The translations under genes were made by a program, and so were the position numbers. From Haploplasma axanthum (GTDB taxonomy: Bacteria; Bacillota_I; Bacilli_A; Acholeplasmatales; Acholeplasmataceae): a stretch of 64,000 bases of DNA. Every line of letters starts with the position of its first letter. The stretch's first letter is position 1. The stretch is from contig NZ_LR215048.1 of NCBI RefSeq assembly GCF_900660745.1, positions 1,612,001 through 1,676,000 of the forward strand, read 5' to 3'. Shown one piece after another: positions 45,077 through 54,125 of the stretch. A model generated the notes under the pieces. It made no database searches, had not been told where the DNA came from, and saw only the letters and a program-made list of their open reading frames with translations.

Positions 45077-45523
45077 TTATTCTTGAATTAATTTAAATGC
45101 TGATATTAAACCACCTATAATTGATAACACTAAAGCTAGTATACCAAAGGTTGCTATTTCAATACCAACTTTTGTTGTTCCAGAAACACCAAGGATTGTT
45201 CCTACAACTGAGACTTCTTTTACAACTAATGCTAAGATTACTGAAGCTAAAAAAGCAATCAAAGACAAGAAACCACCAAATCTACCCTTGAAAATCACAC
45301 TAAGTAATCCGCCTGCTGCTGGAAGTGTAAATGCAAGTGTTAAGAGTAAATTAAATTTCATTTCACCGCTTACAATATCATTCCCTTGTTTTGAACCAAA
45401 TGCTAATTTAGTTCCCTCAATCAATTCATCACTGATTTTGTATGATTTTAAAAAATAGAAAACTGTTGCAACTATTCCTAAAAGCAAAACAATCAATGAA
45501 AGAAATTCAGCAATTTTCTTCAT
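45077..45523 (-). CDS. Small membrane protein of unknown function
   Basis: 148 residues with four predicted membrane segments: about 7-27, 57-79, 84-102 and 121-143. The last two contain Gly- and Ile-rich helices. The N-terminal segment could be read as a signal anchor. No family is recognised. AGGAGG lies before the ATG. It is a single gene, convergent with the yidD pair. Confidence 0.65.
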   Translation of the reverse strand: MKKIAEFLSLIVLLLGIVATVFYFLKSYKISDELIEGTKLAFGSKQGNDIVSGEMKFNLLLTLAFTLPAAGGLLSVIFKGRFGGFLSLIAFLASVILALVVKEVSVVGTILGVSGTTKVGIEIATFGILALVLSIIGGLISAFKLIQE

Positions 45524-45597
45524 TATATTTTCCTCCTAATGTAATGTTTTATATTTTCATAATATCATTATATATTTCAAATTACAAATAATTGACT

Positions 45598-46440
45598 CTA
45601 TTTGAGTTCATTACTTGAATATTCAATAAATGCTTTAAAAACCTCTTTAGTAACCACTGCATCGTCTTTAGCGTCGTGTACCTGTTCAAATTCTTTTTTA
45701 TAATATGTTTCATATGCTTTAAAAAGCCCTAAATCATCTTTCAAATTAAAATAGTCTTTATGTAACTTTAATAAATCAATAAAATCATTTCTATTAGTAA
45801 CAGCTTTTACCTTATATAAGTTATATGAATGATTCAAAGCAATAATATCATTTTTACCCCAAACAACAATTTTTGGTTGATATTTGTTTTTTATATCTCG
45901 CATTTTTTTGTAAAATACATCATATGGTTCAGAAAGACGATCATACTTATCAAAATCAATACTTAAAAACTTTAAAGTTCTTTTACTAATTGGTGTTTGT
46001 TTTACGGTATTTATATATGCTGTATCCTCTAAAACTATTTTTCCACTATTTTCCATTAACAAATATCCATACTGGATAATCTCTGGTATAAAATTTTTTT
46101 CTTTATATGATGGTATTGTCATTTCTAAATCAAGAAAAAGAAAGTACTTCTTATTTTCTAAAAAACTTATCATTTCTTTTTTCAAACTTAGATGATTATA
46201 TAAAACTCTTTTATGCTTTAAATCTATTATTTCATTAAAGTGCATTACATGATAGACTTTTTTTTGCTCTATTGTTTTTGTTTTATCTGAAACTTCAAAA
46301 TCAACTAAAACATTTTTCTTTAACTGCTCTATAAAAATTTTTGATAACCTTTTAGTCAAATAAAAACCAGTTTTTTGATTACCAATTTGGCAATAAAAAA
46401 TCTTTCTTCGATAATCTACATTTTTAATTATTAATCTCAT
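45598..46440 (-). CDS. DEDDh-type 3'-5' exonuclease
   Basis: 280 residues. After an N-terminal domain of about 95 residues, the exonuclease core begins with LFLDLEMTIPSY (Exo I, D-x-E) and ends with HDAKDDA (Exo III, H-x4-D), as in RNase T / ERI-1-like enzymes. It probably trims RNA or single-stranded DNA; the substrate is not readable. The start overlaps the end of uvrC by 17 bases, so the two are co-transcribed. Confidence 0.82.
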   Translation of the reverse strand: MRLIIKNVDYRRKIFYCQIGNQKTGFYLTKRLSKIFIEQLKKNVLVDFEVSDKTKTIEQKKVYHVMHFNEIIDLKHKRVLYNHLSLKKEMISFLENKKYFLFLDLEMTIPSYKEKNFIPEIIQYGYLLMENSGKIVLEDTAYINTVKQTPISKRTLKFLSIDFDKYDRLSEPYDVFYKKMRDIKNKYQPKIVVWGKNDIIALNHSYNLYKVKAVTNRNDFIDLLKLHKDYFNLKDDLGLFKAYETYYKKEFEQVHDAKDDAVVTKEVFKAFIEYSSNELK

Positions 46441-48154
46441 CTTTTAACACATCCCTAATACTTTTAATAACTTCTTTCGGTATCTTTAAGCTTATGAATC
46501 TTTCGTCGCTTGCATTTGCCATATCTTTTATACTATTAAAACTTTTAAGAAGTTTTTGTTTCCTAACTGGTCCAAGACCAACCACTTTATCAAGCGGAGA
46601 TTCCTTAAACTTTTTCTTTCTTGTTTGTCTGTGAAATGTAATTGCATATCTATGAACTTCTTCTGAAATCTTAAATAACAATTGATAAACATCGCGATGA
46701 TCTTTTAATAGAACTTCTTTATCACTCAAAACAATTGCTTCTAATTGATGTTTATCATTTTTTCTTAATCCAGCAACTTTAATATCTAAATTTAGACTAT
46801 CTAAAACTTCTTTGGCTATTTTCAAATGACCTTTACCACCATCAACTAAAACTAAATCAGGTTTATTAAGTCCTTCAATTAAAACTTTTTGGTATCTTCT
46901 ATAGATTACTTCACGCATTGCTGCATAATCATCATTTTGGGTTGTTTTCAAATGATATTTTCGATATAGTTTCTTATTAAACTTCCCATTTTCATAGACA
47001 ATCATCGCAGAAATTGGTGCAGTTCCAAAAAGTTGTGAGTTATCAAAAACTTCAATTAAATCTACTTTTTTTATTTCTAATAATTCTTTTAGTTTATCTA
47101 ATGCTTGATTTGTTTTTTCAAATTTATTTCTATATAACATTTGATAGTTTTCTAAGTCCATTCGAGCATTTTTAGAAGCCAATTCAACGATTTTTCTCTT
47201 ATCACCTTTTTGAGGTATAAAAATATTTTTAAGATCAACCAGTTCCTCTTCTTTAAACATTTTCATATCAAATAATAATTCATCTGGAAGAAAATCTTCA
47301 TAAAATTGTACTAAATAATTAATACTAAATTCTTTTGCATCTCCAACGTATGAGAAAACTACTTGATGTTGATCAGTAATTTTTCCATTTCTCATAAATA
47401 AAATTTGAATTGCAATATCTTCATCATTATAAGCAACCCCAATAATATCTCGATCTTTATAATCATTTAAACTAATTATTTGTTTCTCAGTTGTATTCTT
47501 TATGTGTTCAATCTTATCTCTAATAACTGCTGCTCTTTCAAACATCATATTTTCACTATATTTAATCATTGCTTTTGTTAACGCATCAATAATTTCTTTA
47601 GTATCACCTTTAAGAAATCTTGTTATTTTAGCTACTTGTTTATTATAATTATTACTAATATCTGTAACTATATCACTTCCAATTTCCTCATAAAAATTGG
47701 GAATAGTTTCAATTCTGCCCATTGGAAAAATCAATTGTAAAAGTCTAGCAGTTTCTCTAGCACTTATGACATTAGGATATGGTCCAAATAACTTACCTTT
47801 TGTTTTTTTAGTTCTTACTACTCTGATTTCAGGTGGAACTGTATTAGTAATCTCAATATAAGGATATGTTTTATCATCCATAAAAACAATATTATATTTT
47901 GGGCGATATTCTTTTATTAGGTTTAATTCTAGAATAAGTGATTCTTGCTCACTATTTGTAATAACTAAGTCAAAATCCCTGATTTCAGAAACCAGTTTAG
48001 TCGTCTTTGTATTATGTGAGCCCATAAAATATGACTTCACTCGATTTTTTAAATTTTTAGCTTTACCTACATATATAACTTGTCCTTGATCGTTTTTCAT
48101 TAAATAACAACCAGGATTATCAGGTAATAGTTTTAGTTTCTCTTTTAAGTTCAT
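46424..48154 (-). CDS. uvrC: Excinuclease ABC subunit C
   Basis: 576 residues. The order is the GIY-YIG nuclease (about 12-95, PGCYLMK, then VIYVGKAKNLKNRV), a UVR motif (about 190-225), the RNase-H-like 5' nuclease (about 335-500, VDGGKGH) and C-terminal helix-hairpin-helix (VVGLGPVRKQKLL). It makes both incisions in nucleotide excision repair with UvrAB. I chose the ATG at 48154, preceded by AGGTGG; the longer frame start at 48184 would read through the rpoZ terminator. An extended -10 (TGCTATAAT) at 48173-48178 gives it its own promoter. Confidence 0.96.
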   Translation of the reverse strand: MNLKEKLKLLPDNPGCYLMKNDQGQVIYVGKAKNLKNRVKSYFMGSHNTKTTKLVSEIRDFDLVITNSEQESLILELNLIKEYRPKYNIVFMDDKTYPYIEITNTVPPEIRVVRTKKTKGKLFGPYPNVISARETARLLQLIFPMGRIETIPNFYEEIGSDIVTDISNNYNKQVAKITRFLKGDTKEIIDALTKAMIKYSENMMFERAAVIRDKIEHIKNTTEKQIISLNDYKDRDIIGVAYNDEDIAIQILFMRNGKITDQHQVVFSYVGDAKEFSINYLVQFYEDFLPDELLFDMKMFKEEELVDLKNIFIPQKGDKRKIVELASKNARMDLENYQMLYRNKFEKTNQALDKLKELLEIKKVDLIEVFDNSQLFGTAPISAMIVYENGKFNKKLYRKYHLKTTQNDDYAAMREVIYRRYQKVLIEGLNKPDLVLVDGGKGHLKIAKEVLDSLNLDIKVAGLRKNDKHQLEAIVLSDKEVLLKDHRDVYQLLFKISEEVHRYAITFHRQTRKKKFKESPLDKVVGLGPVRKQKLLKSFNSIKDMANASDERFISLKIPKEVIKSIRDVLKDEINN

Positions 48155-48182
48155 ATTAATACCACCTAATAAATTATAGCAC

Positions 48183-48204
48183 AAAAAAAGAGGACATGCC
48201 TCTT
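48183..48204 (-). terminator. Terminator of gmk-rpoZ
   Basis: AAGAGG and CCTCTT form the stem, followed by T-rich sequence on the minus strand. It overlaps the rpoZ stop codon and precedes the uvrC promoter. Confidence 0.8.
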
Positions 48205-48415
48205 AATTAAATTCTATCTTAACTTTGTCTTTTAATATTTCTTCTAATGCAATACCAACGCTTTTAACACATTTTGCATCTTCAACAATTAAATCATCAC
48301 GATCAATTATTTCTGCAACTTTACTTGCTGCATAAACTAATTTATACTTTGAATCAATTTTTTCTAATAACTTATCAATTGATGGATATCTCATACCATC
48401 TTTATTTTTTTGCAT
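48203..48415 (-). CDS. rpoZ: RNA polymerase omega subunit
   Basis: 70 residues. MRYPSIDKLLEKIDSKYKLVYAASKVAEI is the conserved omega N-terminus, and the standard partner gmk lies directly upstream. It stabilises the assembled RNA polymerase core. The ATG at 48415 has GGAGG 8 bases upstream, inside the gmk end; an internal Met at residue 8 is the alternative start. The two genes are one base apart. Confidence 0.93.
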   Translation of the reverse strand: MQKNKDGMRYPSIDKLLEKIDSKYKLVYAASKVAEIIDRDDLIVEDAKCVKSVGIALEEILKDKVKIEFN

Positions 48416-48416
48416 T

Positions 48417-49037
48417 TTATTTTTCCTCCAACATTCTTAAATAATTGTGGATAGATCTTTCAGTTTTCGCATGTTCTGCTCTAATAATTGCCATAATTCT
48501 ATCCGCTGCATTATCAACATCATCATTAACAACGATGTAATCATACTTATGTGCTAATAAAAACTCTTTATCAGCTTTCTCAACTCTCTGCTTAATAATC
48601 TCAGGCGATTCTGTCCCACGCTTTAATAATCTATCATATAGTGCTTGTTTTCCTGGTGGAACAATAAATATAAATACAGCATCTTTAACATTTTTTCTAA
48701 TTTGAAGGGCACCATCTACTTCAATCTCAAGAACAACTTCCTTTCCTTCGGCAAGTTCTTCATCAATAATATCTTTTGGAGTCCCATAATAGTTTCCAAC
48801 AAATTCTGCCCATTCTAAGAATTTACCTTCGGCAATTCTTTTTTCAAATGTTTCACGATCAACAAAATAATAATCAACACCATCTACTTCACCCGGTCTT
48901 GGTTTTCTAGTCGTCATCGAAACTGAATATACTAAATTGTGATTAGGCTTGTTAAAAAGAGCACGTCGAACGGTTCCTTTACCTACTCCCGAGGGTCCTG
49001 AAATTATAACTAATAAACCTTTTTCATTTAATTTCAT
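48417..49037 (-). CDS. gmk: Guanylate kinase
   Basis: 206 residues, the usual size. P-loop GPSGVGKGTV, GMP-binding SMTTRKPRPGEVDGVDYYF and the lid region LLKRGTESPEII are present. It phosphorylates GMP to GDP in the cytoplasm. It pairs with rpoZ as in most Firmicutes. GAGGTGA precedes the chosen ATG; an earlier out-of-frame ATG reads into a stop within five codons. Confidence 0.97.
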   Translation of the reverse strand: MKLNEKGLLVIISGPSGVGKGTVRRALFNKPNHNLVYSVSMTTRKPRPGEVDGVDYYFVDRETFEKRIAEGKFLEWAEFVGNYYGTPKDIIDEELAEGKEVVLEIEVDGALQIRKNVKDAVFIFIVPPGKQALYDRLLKRGTESPEIIKQRVEKADKEFLLAHKYDYIVVNDDVDNAADRIMAIIRAEHAKTERSIHNYLRMLEEK

Positions 49038-49149
49038 TCATCTTCACCTCTTTTTCTAATATCAATTTAATACATTAATTAATTATATAATATTATGTCA
49101 AAATAGTAAATACTTATACGAAGAAAACACATACTTTTTAGTTTTATGG

Positions 49150-49155
49150 TATAAT
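49150..49155 (+). promoter_or_regulatory. Extended -10 promoter of rqcH
   Basis: TGGTATAAT combines a TG element with a consensus -10 box. The predicted leader is under 15 bases. Confidence 0.65.
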
Positions 49156-49170
49156 TTATTGGGTGATATT

Positions 49171-50748
49171 ATGGCATTAGATGGCTTTTTCATTAATAAA
49201 TTGATTGAAGAAATCGAACCTAAAATTAAACATAGCAGAGTTGAGAGAATTGAACAAATATCTAAAGATACTTTTGTCTTTAGTTTATACTATCAAAAGA
49301 ATAGATTTTATTTATATTTTAAACTTAATGCTCCAAACGCTTCTTTCTTTTTAGGATTGAAAAATACAAATAACTCATATGAAGGTAGTAATCTTTTAAG
49401 CATTCTTAAAAAGAATATTGAAGGAACTTTTTTGTCCTCTATTATACAAAAAGATAATGACCGAGTTGTTATACTCTCTTTTGAAGGTGTTGATTTATTA
49501 GATGGTAAATTTGAAAAAAAATTAATACTTGAATTGATGGGTAGACATAATAATTTGATTCTCACAAAAGATAATATAATTATCGATGCTTATCAAAAAA
49601 AGTTTTCAGAAAGTTCTAGAAGTATTCTACCCAAAATTGAATTCACTTTTTTTCCTACTGATAAAAAACCATATGTATACAATGAAAACCTTATTATTGA
49701 AAATAAATCATTTTTGTCAAAATCATATATTGGTATTTCTCCATTATTATCAAATTATTTATTCTTAAATAAAATTGATATTGCTAAAGTAAATGTTAGA
49801 CCAACTAAAGATTTATCAAGTAATCAGTTTTATTGGTTTGATTTATTTGATGAGTCAATTAACAAAAAAAGTTTTAATACGTTGTCAGAGTTACTTGAAA
49901 GTAATGTATTAATTCCAAATACTAATTCAAATAAGTATGAAACATTTGTTAAAAAAGAACTATTAAAATATGAAAAAAAATTAGAGAAAAACACTGAACA
50001 TTTTGAAGAAGCTTATATAAATCTAAACTTTAAAAATAAAGGTGATGCTGTTTATGGCAGTGGTTTGAATCTTTCAAATCGTTACACCGAAGTAATTGAC
50101 TTTGAAAATAATAAAATCGAACTTAATCCTTTAAAAACTTTAAATGAAAATGCTCAAGATTTTTATAAAAAATATCAAAAAGCTAAAAGAACCATTGGAC
50201 ATCTTGATGAACAAAAAAAAGAATTTCTAGCAACTATCTCGCTAATGAAACAATTTTTATATGATATTAAAAATGAAAAAGAAAATTTTAATGAAATTGA
50301 AGAACAATTAATAAAGATAGGCTTCAAAAATAAAAAGAAAAAACCTAATAATAAAAAGAAAGTTTCTACTTCTAACATTTTAAAATATGAATATAATCAA
50401 GCAATCTTTTTAATTGGAAAAAACAACCTTCAAAACGAAGAATTAACTCATAAAATAGCTAATCATAATGACTTATGGTTCCATGTTGAAAATGCCCCTG
50501 GTAGTCATGTAGTTTTAAAAGGTGCCATTAATAATCAAAATCTTGAAATTGCAGCGATGCTTGCTGCTAAATATTCATCAATTAATGAAATGATTGTTAT
50601 TCCAGTAAATTATACTCAAATTAAGAACATAAAAAAAATACCAAAGATTCCTGGTTACCAAGTAATTATTAAAAACTATGAAACAATTAATATAAAAATT
50701 AATAATGAACTACTTGAATCAATTCATATTGCAAACAAGTTGAAATAA
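49171..50748 (+). CDS. rqcH: Ribosome quality control factor RqcH (NFACT family)
   Basis: 525 residues with the NFACT-N domain (start MALDGFFINKLIEEIEPK), a middle helical/coiled-coil region (about 260-400) and the C-terminal NFACT-R domain (about 415-525, NDLWFHVENAPGSHVVLKG). RqcH binds stalled 50S-peptidyl-tRNA and adds alanine tails. It was formerly called a fibronectin-binding protein. I chose the ATG at 49171; the frame start at 49159 is a TTG overlapping the GGGTGAT ribosome-binding site. Confidence 0.93.
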   Translation: MALDGFFINKLIEEIEPKIKHSRVERIEQISKDTFVFSLYYQKNRFYLYFKLNAPNASFFLGLKNTNNSYEGSNLLSILKKNIEGTFLSSIIQKDNDRVVILSFEGVDLLDGKFEKKLILELMGRHNNLILTKDNIIIDAYQKKFSESSRSILPKIEFTFFPTDKKPYVYNENLIIENKSFLSKSYIGISPLLSNYLFLNKIDIAKVNVRPTKDLSSNQFYWFDLFDESINKKSFNTLSELLESNVLIPNTNSNKYETFVKKELLKYEKKLEKNTEHFEEAYINLNFKNKGDAVYGSGLNLSNRYTEVIDFENNKIELNPLKTLNENAQDFYKKYQKAKRTIGHLDEQKKEFLATISLMKQFLYDIKNEKENFNEIEEQLIKIGFKNKKKKPNNKKKVSTSNILKYEYNQAIFLIGKNNLQNEELTHKIANHNDLWFHVENAPGSHVVLKGAINNQNLEIAAMLAAKYSSINEMIVIPVNYTQIKNIKKIPKIPGYQVIIKNYETINIKINNELLESIHIANKLK

Positions 50749-50801
50749 ACTTTTAAATTGTATATTATATGTATAGAGTAACAAAGAGGAGGAAATATTT
50801 T

Positions 50802-51410
50802 ATGAAATATACTTTACCTAAATTAGGTTATGAATATGATGCATTAGAACCATTCATCGATGCAAAGACAATGGAAATACATCATACAAAACATCATCAA
50901 GCATACGTTAATAATTTAAACGCTGCATTAGAAAAACATCCGGATTTCAATGTTAAATTAGAGGATTTCTTAGCAGATTTAACTTTAGTACCTGAAGATA
51001 TAAGAGGTGCTGTAAGAAATAACGGTGGTGGACATTTTAATCACACACTATTCTGGACACTTCTAAAAGTTAACAATGGCGAAGGTCCAAAAGGTGATTT
51101 ATTAGAGGCTATTAATAAAAAATTTGGTTCATTTGATAAATTCAAAGATGAATTCAGTAAAGCAGCTGCAACAAGATTTGGTAGTGGTTGGGCTTGGCTA
51201 ATCGTTAATAAGAAAAATGAACTTGAAGTAACTTCTACTCCAAATCAAGATACACCTCTTGATCTTGGTACACCAATTCTTGGTGTAGACGTATGGGAAC
51301 ATGCTTATTACTTAAACTATCAAAATAGACGCCCTGATTATGTTTCTGCATTTTTCCAAGTTGTAAATTGGGATGAAGTTGCTAAACTTTTCAAAAACGC
51401 TAAAAAATAA
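50802..51410 (+). CDS. sodA: Superoxide dismutase, Fe/Mn type
   Basis: 202 residues. Metal ligands lie in [24 protein letters not shown] and DVWEHAYYL (Asp and His). Lengths and spacing match Mn/Fe superoxide dismutases; the metal cannot be decided safely by eye. The ATG at 50802 follows GAGGAGG; the frame start at 50769 is upstream of that site. A terminator with a GAAA tetraloop follows. Its presence implies at least occasional exposure to oxygen. Confidence 0.96.
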   Translation: MKYTLPKLGYEYDALEPFIDAKTMEIHHTKHHQAYVNNLNAALEKHPDFNVKLEDFLADLTLVPEDIRGAVRNNGGGHFNHTLFWTLLKVNNGEGPKGDLLEAINKKFGSFDKFKDEFSKAAATRFGSGWAWLIVNKKNELEVTSTPNQDTPLDLGTPILGVDVWEHAYYLNYQNRRPDYVSAFFQVVNWDEVAKLFKNAKK

Positions 51411-51421
51411 TATTGTTATTT

Positions 51422-51447
51422 AAACCTTGAGAAATCAAGGTTTTTTT
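51422..51447 (+). terminator. Terminator of sodA
   Basis: A 9-bp stem, AAACCTTGA/TCAAGGTTT, closed by a stable GAAA tetraloop and ending in T7. Confidence 0.95.
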
Positions 51448-51484
51448 ATTTCTTAAATGTTATAATTTATTGGGAGTGATACTT

Positions 51485-52114
51485 ATGAAAATAAATAAAC
51501 CTAATGTTTCTATTATTAATGAAAAAACATTAGAACTATTTACATATGAAAATGAATATACAAATGCATTAATTGAAGGAAATGATTATGATTCTTTCTA
51601 TACAATTAGTGATACAACAATCAGTTCTTGTATTTTCAAGGATATTGATTTTGAAAAGATTTCATTAACTAATATTAATATTGTTGATTCAGTATTTGAA
51701 AACTGTAATTTATCAAATAAAGTCTTTGATAAAAAACTACTTAGACGCGTTATTTTTAAGAATTGTAAATTATTTGGATCAAGTTTTATAGATTCAAGTC
51801 TTCAAGACATTGAATTTTTAAGTTGTAATCTAAAATATCTTAATTTTGCAAATGCAAATTTAAAAAATATTTTTTTTAATACTTCTGATTTATCAAACTC
51901 TTTTTTTATGGAAACAAAAAACAAAAACCTTTATTTTCAAGAAACCAAATTAAATGAAACAGAATTTATTAAAACAACTCTAACAAAAGTAGACTTCTCA
52001 TCTTCAGATATCTTTGGAACCCATTTTGATTTACTATCATTACGCGGAATTATAATCGATGAATTTCAAAGTCGTTATTTAGTTGGTATGCTTGGTGTAA
52101 AAATAAAAGAATAA
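51485..52114 (+). CDS. Pentapeptide-repeat-like protein
   Basis: 209 residues. Rows such as CNLKYLNFANANLKNIFF, then TSDLSNSFF and TKLNETEFIKTTL, follow the A(D/N)LXX pentapeptide rhythm, predicting a right-handed quadrilateral beta-helix. No signal peptide or membrane segment is present. Some family members mimic DNA and protect gyrase, but nothing here shows that role. The ATG at 51485 has GGGAGTGA upstream; TATAAT lies at about 51461. Confidence 0.8.
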   Translation: MKINKPNVSIINEKTLELFTYENEYTNALIEGNDYDSFYTISDTTISSCIFKDIDFEKISLTNINIVDSVFENCNLSNKVFDKKLLRRVIFKNCKLFGSSFIDSSLQDIEFLSCNLKYLNFANANLKNIFFNTSDLSNSFFMETKNKNLYFQETKLNETEFIKTTLTKVDFSSSDIFGTHFDLLSLRGIIIDEFQSRYLVGMLGVKIKE

Positions 52115-52121
52115 ACTTAGT

Positions 52122-52157
52122 AAAAAAACATCTTATTATTTACAAGATGTTTTTTTA
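52122..52157 (+). terminator. Terminator of the pentapeptide-protein gene
   Basis: AAAACATCTT and AAGATGTTTT form the stem with an 8-base loop and T7 on the plus strand. The region from here to 52300 shows no gene or other signal. Confidence 0.9.
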
Positions 52158-52299
52158 GTTATTAACTATAATATTACTATTATTTATGCTACTAGTAATT
52201 ATTTTTATTATTATAAAATTCAAGTAGCAAACTATTAAATATTAAGTTTTTCATAGAAATCTTTGTATATTACAAATTTGTAGTCTTGTTATAATTTTA

Positions 52300-52341
52300 T
52301 AAAAAAAACTCAGGCATATAACATAAATGTTTAACCTGAGT
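52300..52341 (-). terminator. Terminator of the tRNA-Trp gene
   Basis: ACTCAGG and CCTGAGT form the stem, with T8 on the minus strand. Confidence 0.85.
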
Positions 52342-52354
52342 GTGCTATGTATAA

Positions 52355-52429
52355 TGGCAGAGACACAAGGATTTGAACCCTGACCAACGGTTTTGGAGAC
52401 CGTTGTGCTACCGTTGACACCATGCCTCT
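52355..52429 (-). tRNA. trnW: tRNA-Trp (anticodon CCA)
   Basis: A complete cloverleaf: 7-bp acceptor AGAGGCA/TGTCTCT (one GT pair), anticodon stem ACGGT/ACCGT around CTCCAAA, T-loop TTCAAAT and an encoded CCA end. The CCA anticodon reads UGG, which agrees with standard-code tryptophan use in this window. Confidence 0.97.
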
Positions 52430-52436
52430 AAATGAG

Positions 52437-52475
52437 CGACAATAGAATTATAACATAAACGCTATTGTCGTGCAA
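52437..52475 (-). promoter_or_regulatory. tRNA-Trp promoter flanked by a 9-bp inverted repeat
   Basis: TTGCAC, a 17-base spacer and TATAAT (52447-52452) form the promoter. The perfect repeat CGACAATAG (52437-52445) and CTATTGTCG (52462-52470) brackets the -10 box. It may be an operator, or the weak terminator of the preceding membrane-protein gene. Confidence 0.65.
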
Positions 52476-52482
52476 GTAAATT

Positions 52483-53445
52483 TTAATTATCTTTTTCTTC
52501 TTTTATTACTTCAATTTCTTCTGCTGCCTTTTTTTGATATTTTCTATCATTAATATAATTAATTGTTGGCTTCAAGAAAAATATTAGATATGTAATTACT
52601 GTTGCTATTAAGGCGAAAACTACTACTGTGTTTGTAACTATTTTTTGATATTTCTTAAAATCATCAACTCTTAGTTTACCTAAATTGCTTGAATCATCAT
52701 ATAATGCATCCTTATTAAACTCATTTATTGATCCGTTAAAACCACTTGCCTGTAAAACATCATCTTCCTTTTTTAACAAATCAAAAGTTTTGCTCATTTC
52801 AACTTCATCATCTGATACAATTGACGCAACTTTTTTAGTAATTGGTTTATCATCTTCTTTTTCAACTTTAGTATAATCTTCAAATACAAGTTCAAACTTA
52901 TCAATTTTGCTAGTTTCTTTTACTTGATTTTTTTTATCAACCATAACTTGATAACTAAATACCATTTCTTTTTTATCATTAAAGTTTTGAGCAACTAATG
53001 ATATTGGTAATCTTTTATCAATACTTGCTGGATAATAATCAGTTATTGGTGATTCTTCACCATTCATAAATATATTTAGTCTAATAATAACTTTATCTTC
53101 GTTATACTTTTCTTTATCACTAACAAGTTCTTTATAATTAATACCATTATCTTTCAGAAAAAATACTAAATATTTATTTTCACCAACTTTAGCTTGATAA
53201 ACTGAAAATTCAAAGGGAAAAGCCTCATCTTCAGATTTAGCATGATAAATCGGATCCTTCAAATAGGATTCAACCATAGTTGCTGTCATATAGACTTCCA
53301 TATACTCTTCTATTTGCCCATTCTTCAAATAATCGATACCACTATTATAATATTTAACTTGTTTATTCATATTTGCATAACGTACAACCATCATTCCTAT
53401 AATTACTACTACAATACCGTATAATACTCTTCCAATCCATTTCAT
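52483..53445 (-). CDS. Bitopic membrane protein of unknown function
   Basis: 320 residues with a membrane helix at each end (about 5-24 and 274-294), an extracytoplasmic region of about 250 residues between, and a charged cytoplasmic tail (about 295-320). The middle shows mixed alpha/beta patterns (YYNSGIDYLKNGQIEEYMEVYM early on) and no motif I recognise. It is a single gene with Shine-Dalgarno TTAGGAGTG. Function unknown. Confidence 0.65.
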   Translation of the reverse strand: MKWIGRVLYGIVVVIIGMMVVRYANMNKQVKYYNSGIDYLKNGQIEEYMEVYMTATMVESYLKDPIYHAKSEDEAFPFEFSVYQAKVGENKYLVFFLKDNGINYKELVSDKEKYNEDKVIIRLNIFMNGEESPITDYYPASIDKRLPISLVAQNFNDKKEMVFSYQVMVDKKNQVKETSKIDKFELVFEDYTKVEKEDDKPITKKVASIVSDDEVEMSKTFDLLKKEDDVLQASGFNGSINEFNKDALYDDSSNLGKLRVDDFKKYQKIVTNTVVVFALIATVITYLIFFLKPTINYINDRKYQKKAAEEIEVIKEEKDN

Positions 53446-53527
53446 ATGAAATCACTCCTAACTACCTAAATATAATACTATAAAAAACACATTATAACAA
53501 CTAAAAGAAAAAAATAACATTTTTCCC

Positions 53528-53555
53528 TTTACAAAACTTTAAAATAAGGTATAAT
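53528..53555 (+). promoter_or_regulatory. Promoter of the tRNA-His/tRNA-Gln unit
   Basis: TTTACA, a 16-base spacer and TATAAT, ending 16 bases before the first tRNA base. Confidence 0.8.
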
Positions 53556-53571
53556 AGTTTATGCGTGATAT

Positions 53572-53648
53572 GGCGGTTGTGGCGAAGTGGTTAACGCATC
53601 GGTTTGTGGATCCGACATTCGGGGGTTCGATTCCCCTCAGCCGCCCCA
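53572..53648 (+). tRNA. trnH: tRNA-His (anticodon GTG)
   Basis: The gene encodes the extra G-1 opposite C73, the identity mark of tRNA-His, and the CCA end. The anticodon loop is TTGTGGA. The closing anticodon-stem pair (31-39) is T opposite T, a mismatch compared with the Bacillus subtilis gene. Confidence 0.96.
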
Positions 53649-53657
53649 TGCACAGAT

Positions 53658-53731
53658 AGGCCCATAGCCAAGCGGTAAGGCAACGGACTTTGACTCCGTC
53701 ACCGTAGGTTCAAATCCTGCTGGGCCTGCCA
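53658..53731 (+). tRNA. trnQ: tRNA-Gln (anticodon TTG)
   Basis: Acceptor AGGCCCA/TGGGCCT, anticodon stem ACGGA/TCCGT around CTTTGAC, T-loop TTCAAAT, encoded CCA. It lies 9 bases after tRNA-His in the same transcript. Confidence 0.96.
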
Positions 53732-53743
53732 TCCAAGTTATTT

Positions 53744-53770
53744 AAACCTGATTTAATTATCAGGTTTTTT
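53744..53770 (+). terminator. Terminator of the tRNA-His/Gln unit
   Basis: AAACCTGAT and ATCAGGTTT form a 9-bp stem with a 6-base loop and T-run. Confidence 0.92.
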
Positions 53771-53828
53771 CTTTACATATTTTTTTTTTAATATATAATA
53801 GAATTAATATCTAAAGGAGGTCATCACT

Positions 53829-54101
53829 ATGTTTGCTTTTTTAGCTCAAGAAGGATATGAGTATGTAATACCTTTATTTTTCATTCTAGTTGTTATTATA
53901 GTAATTTTAGTATTTTTATATAATCGTAGAAAAAGAAAAAGATCATTAAACATTGATAAAAAGATTGACCTATTTTCAATTTCAAAGGTTAATGACGATT
54001 ATATAGTTAAAGATAATTTATCTGGAACAACAATTGTATTAAAGACTTTTGATGACGTTATTGAATACATTAACACTCATATAAATGAAAAAAAGGATTA
54101 G
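53829..54101 (+). CDS. Small single-span membrane protein of unknown function
   Basis: 90 residues. One membrane helix (about 14-32) is followed by a basic stop-transfer run (NRRKRKRS) and a cytoplasmic domain of about 50 residues with DDYIVKDNLSGTTIVLKTFDD. The strong AAAGGAGG before the ATG and its own terminator support a real gene. No family is recognised. Confidence 0.7.
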   Translation: MFAFLAQEGYEYVIPLFFILVVIIVILVFLYNRRKRKRSLNIDKKIDLFSISKVNDDYIVKDNLSGTTIVLKTFDDVIEYINTHINEKKD

Positions 54102-54125
54102 TTCGAAACTATCCTTTTATTTTTT
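54091..54125. terminator. Bidirectional terminator between the small membrane protein and galM
   Basis: AAAAGGAT/ATCCTTTT with an inner AGTT/AACT stem and T-rich flanks on both strands. Confidence 0.8.

Noticed and set aside
52355-52429. Reassignment of TGA to tryptophan, as in many Mollicutes
   Set aside because: The tRNA-Trp anticodon is CCA, Trp codons are TGG, and genes end properly at TGA (for example hpf-comF and RDD-amylase overlaps).
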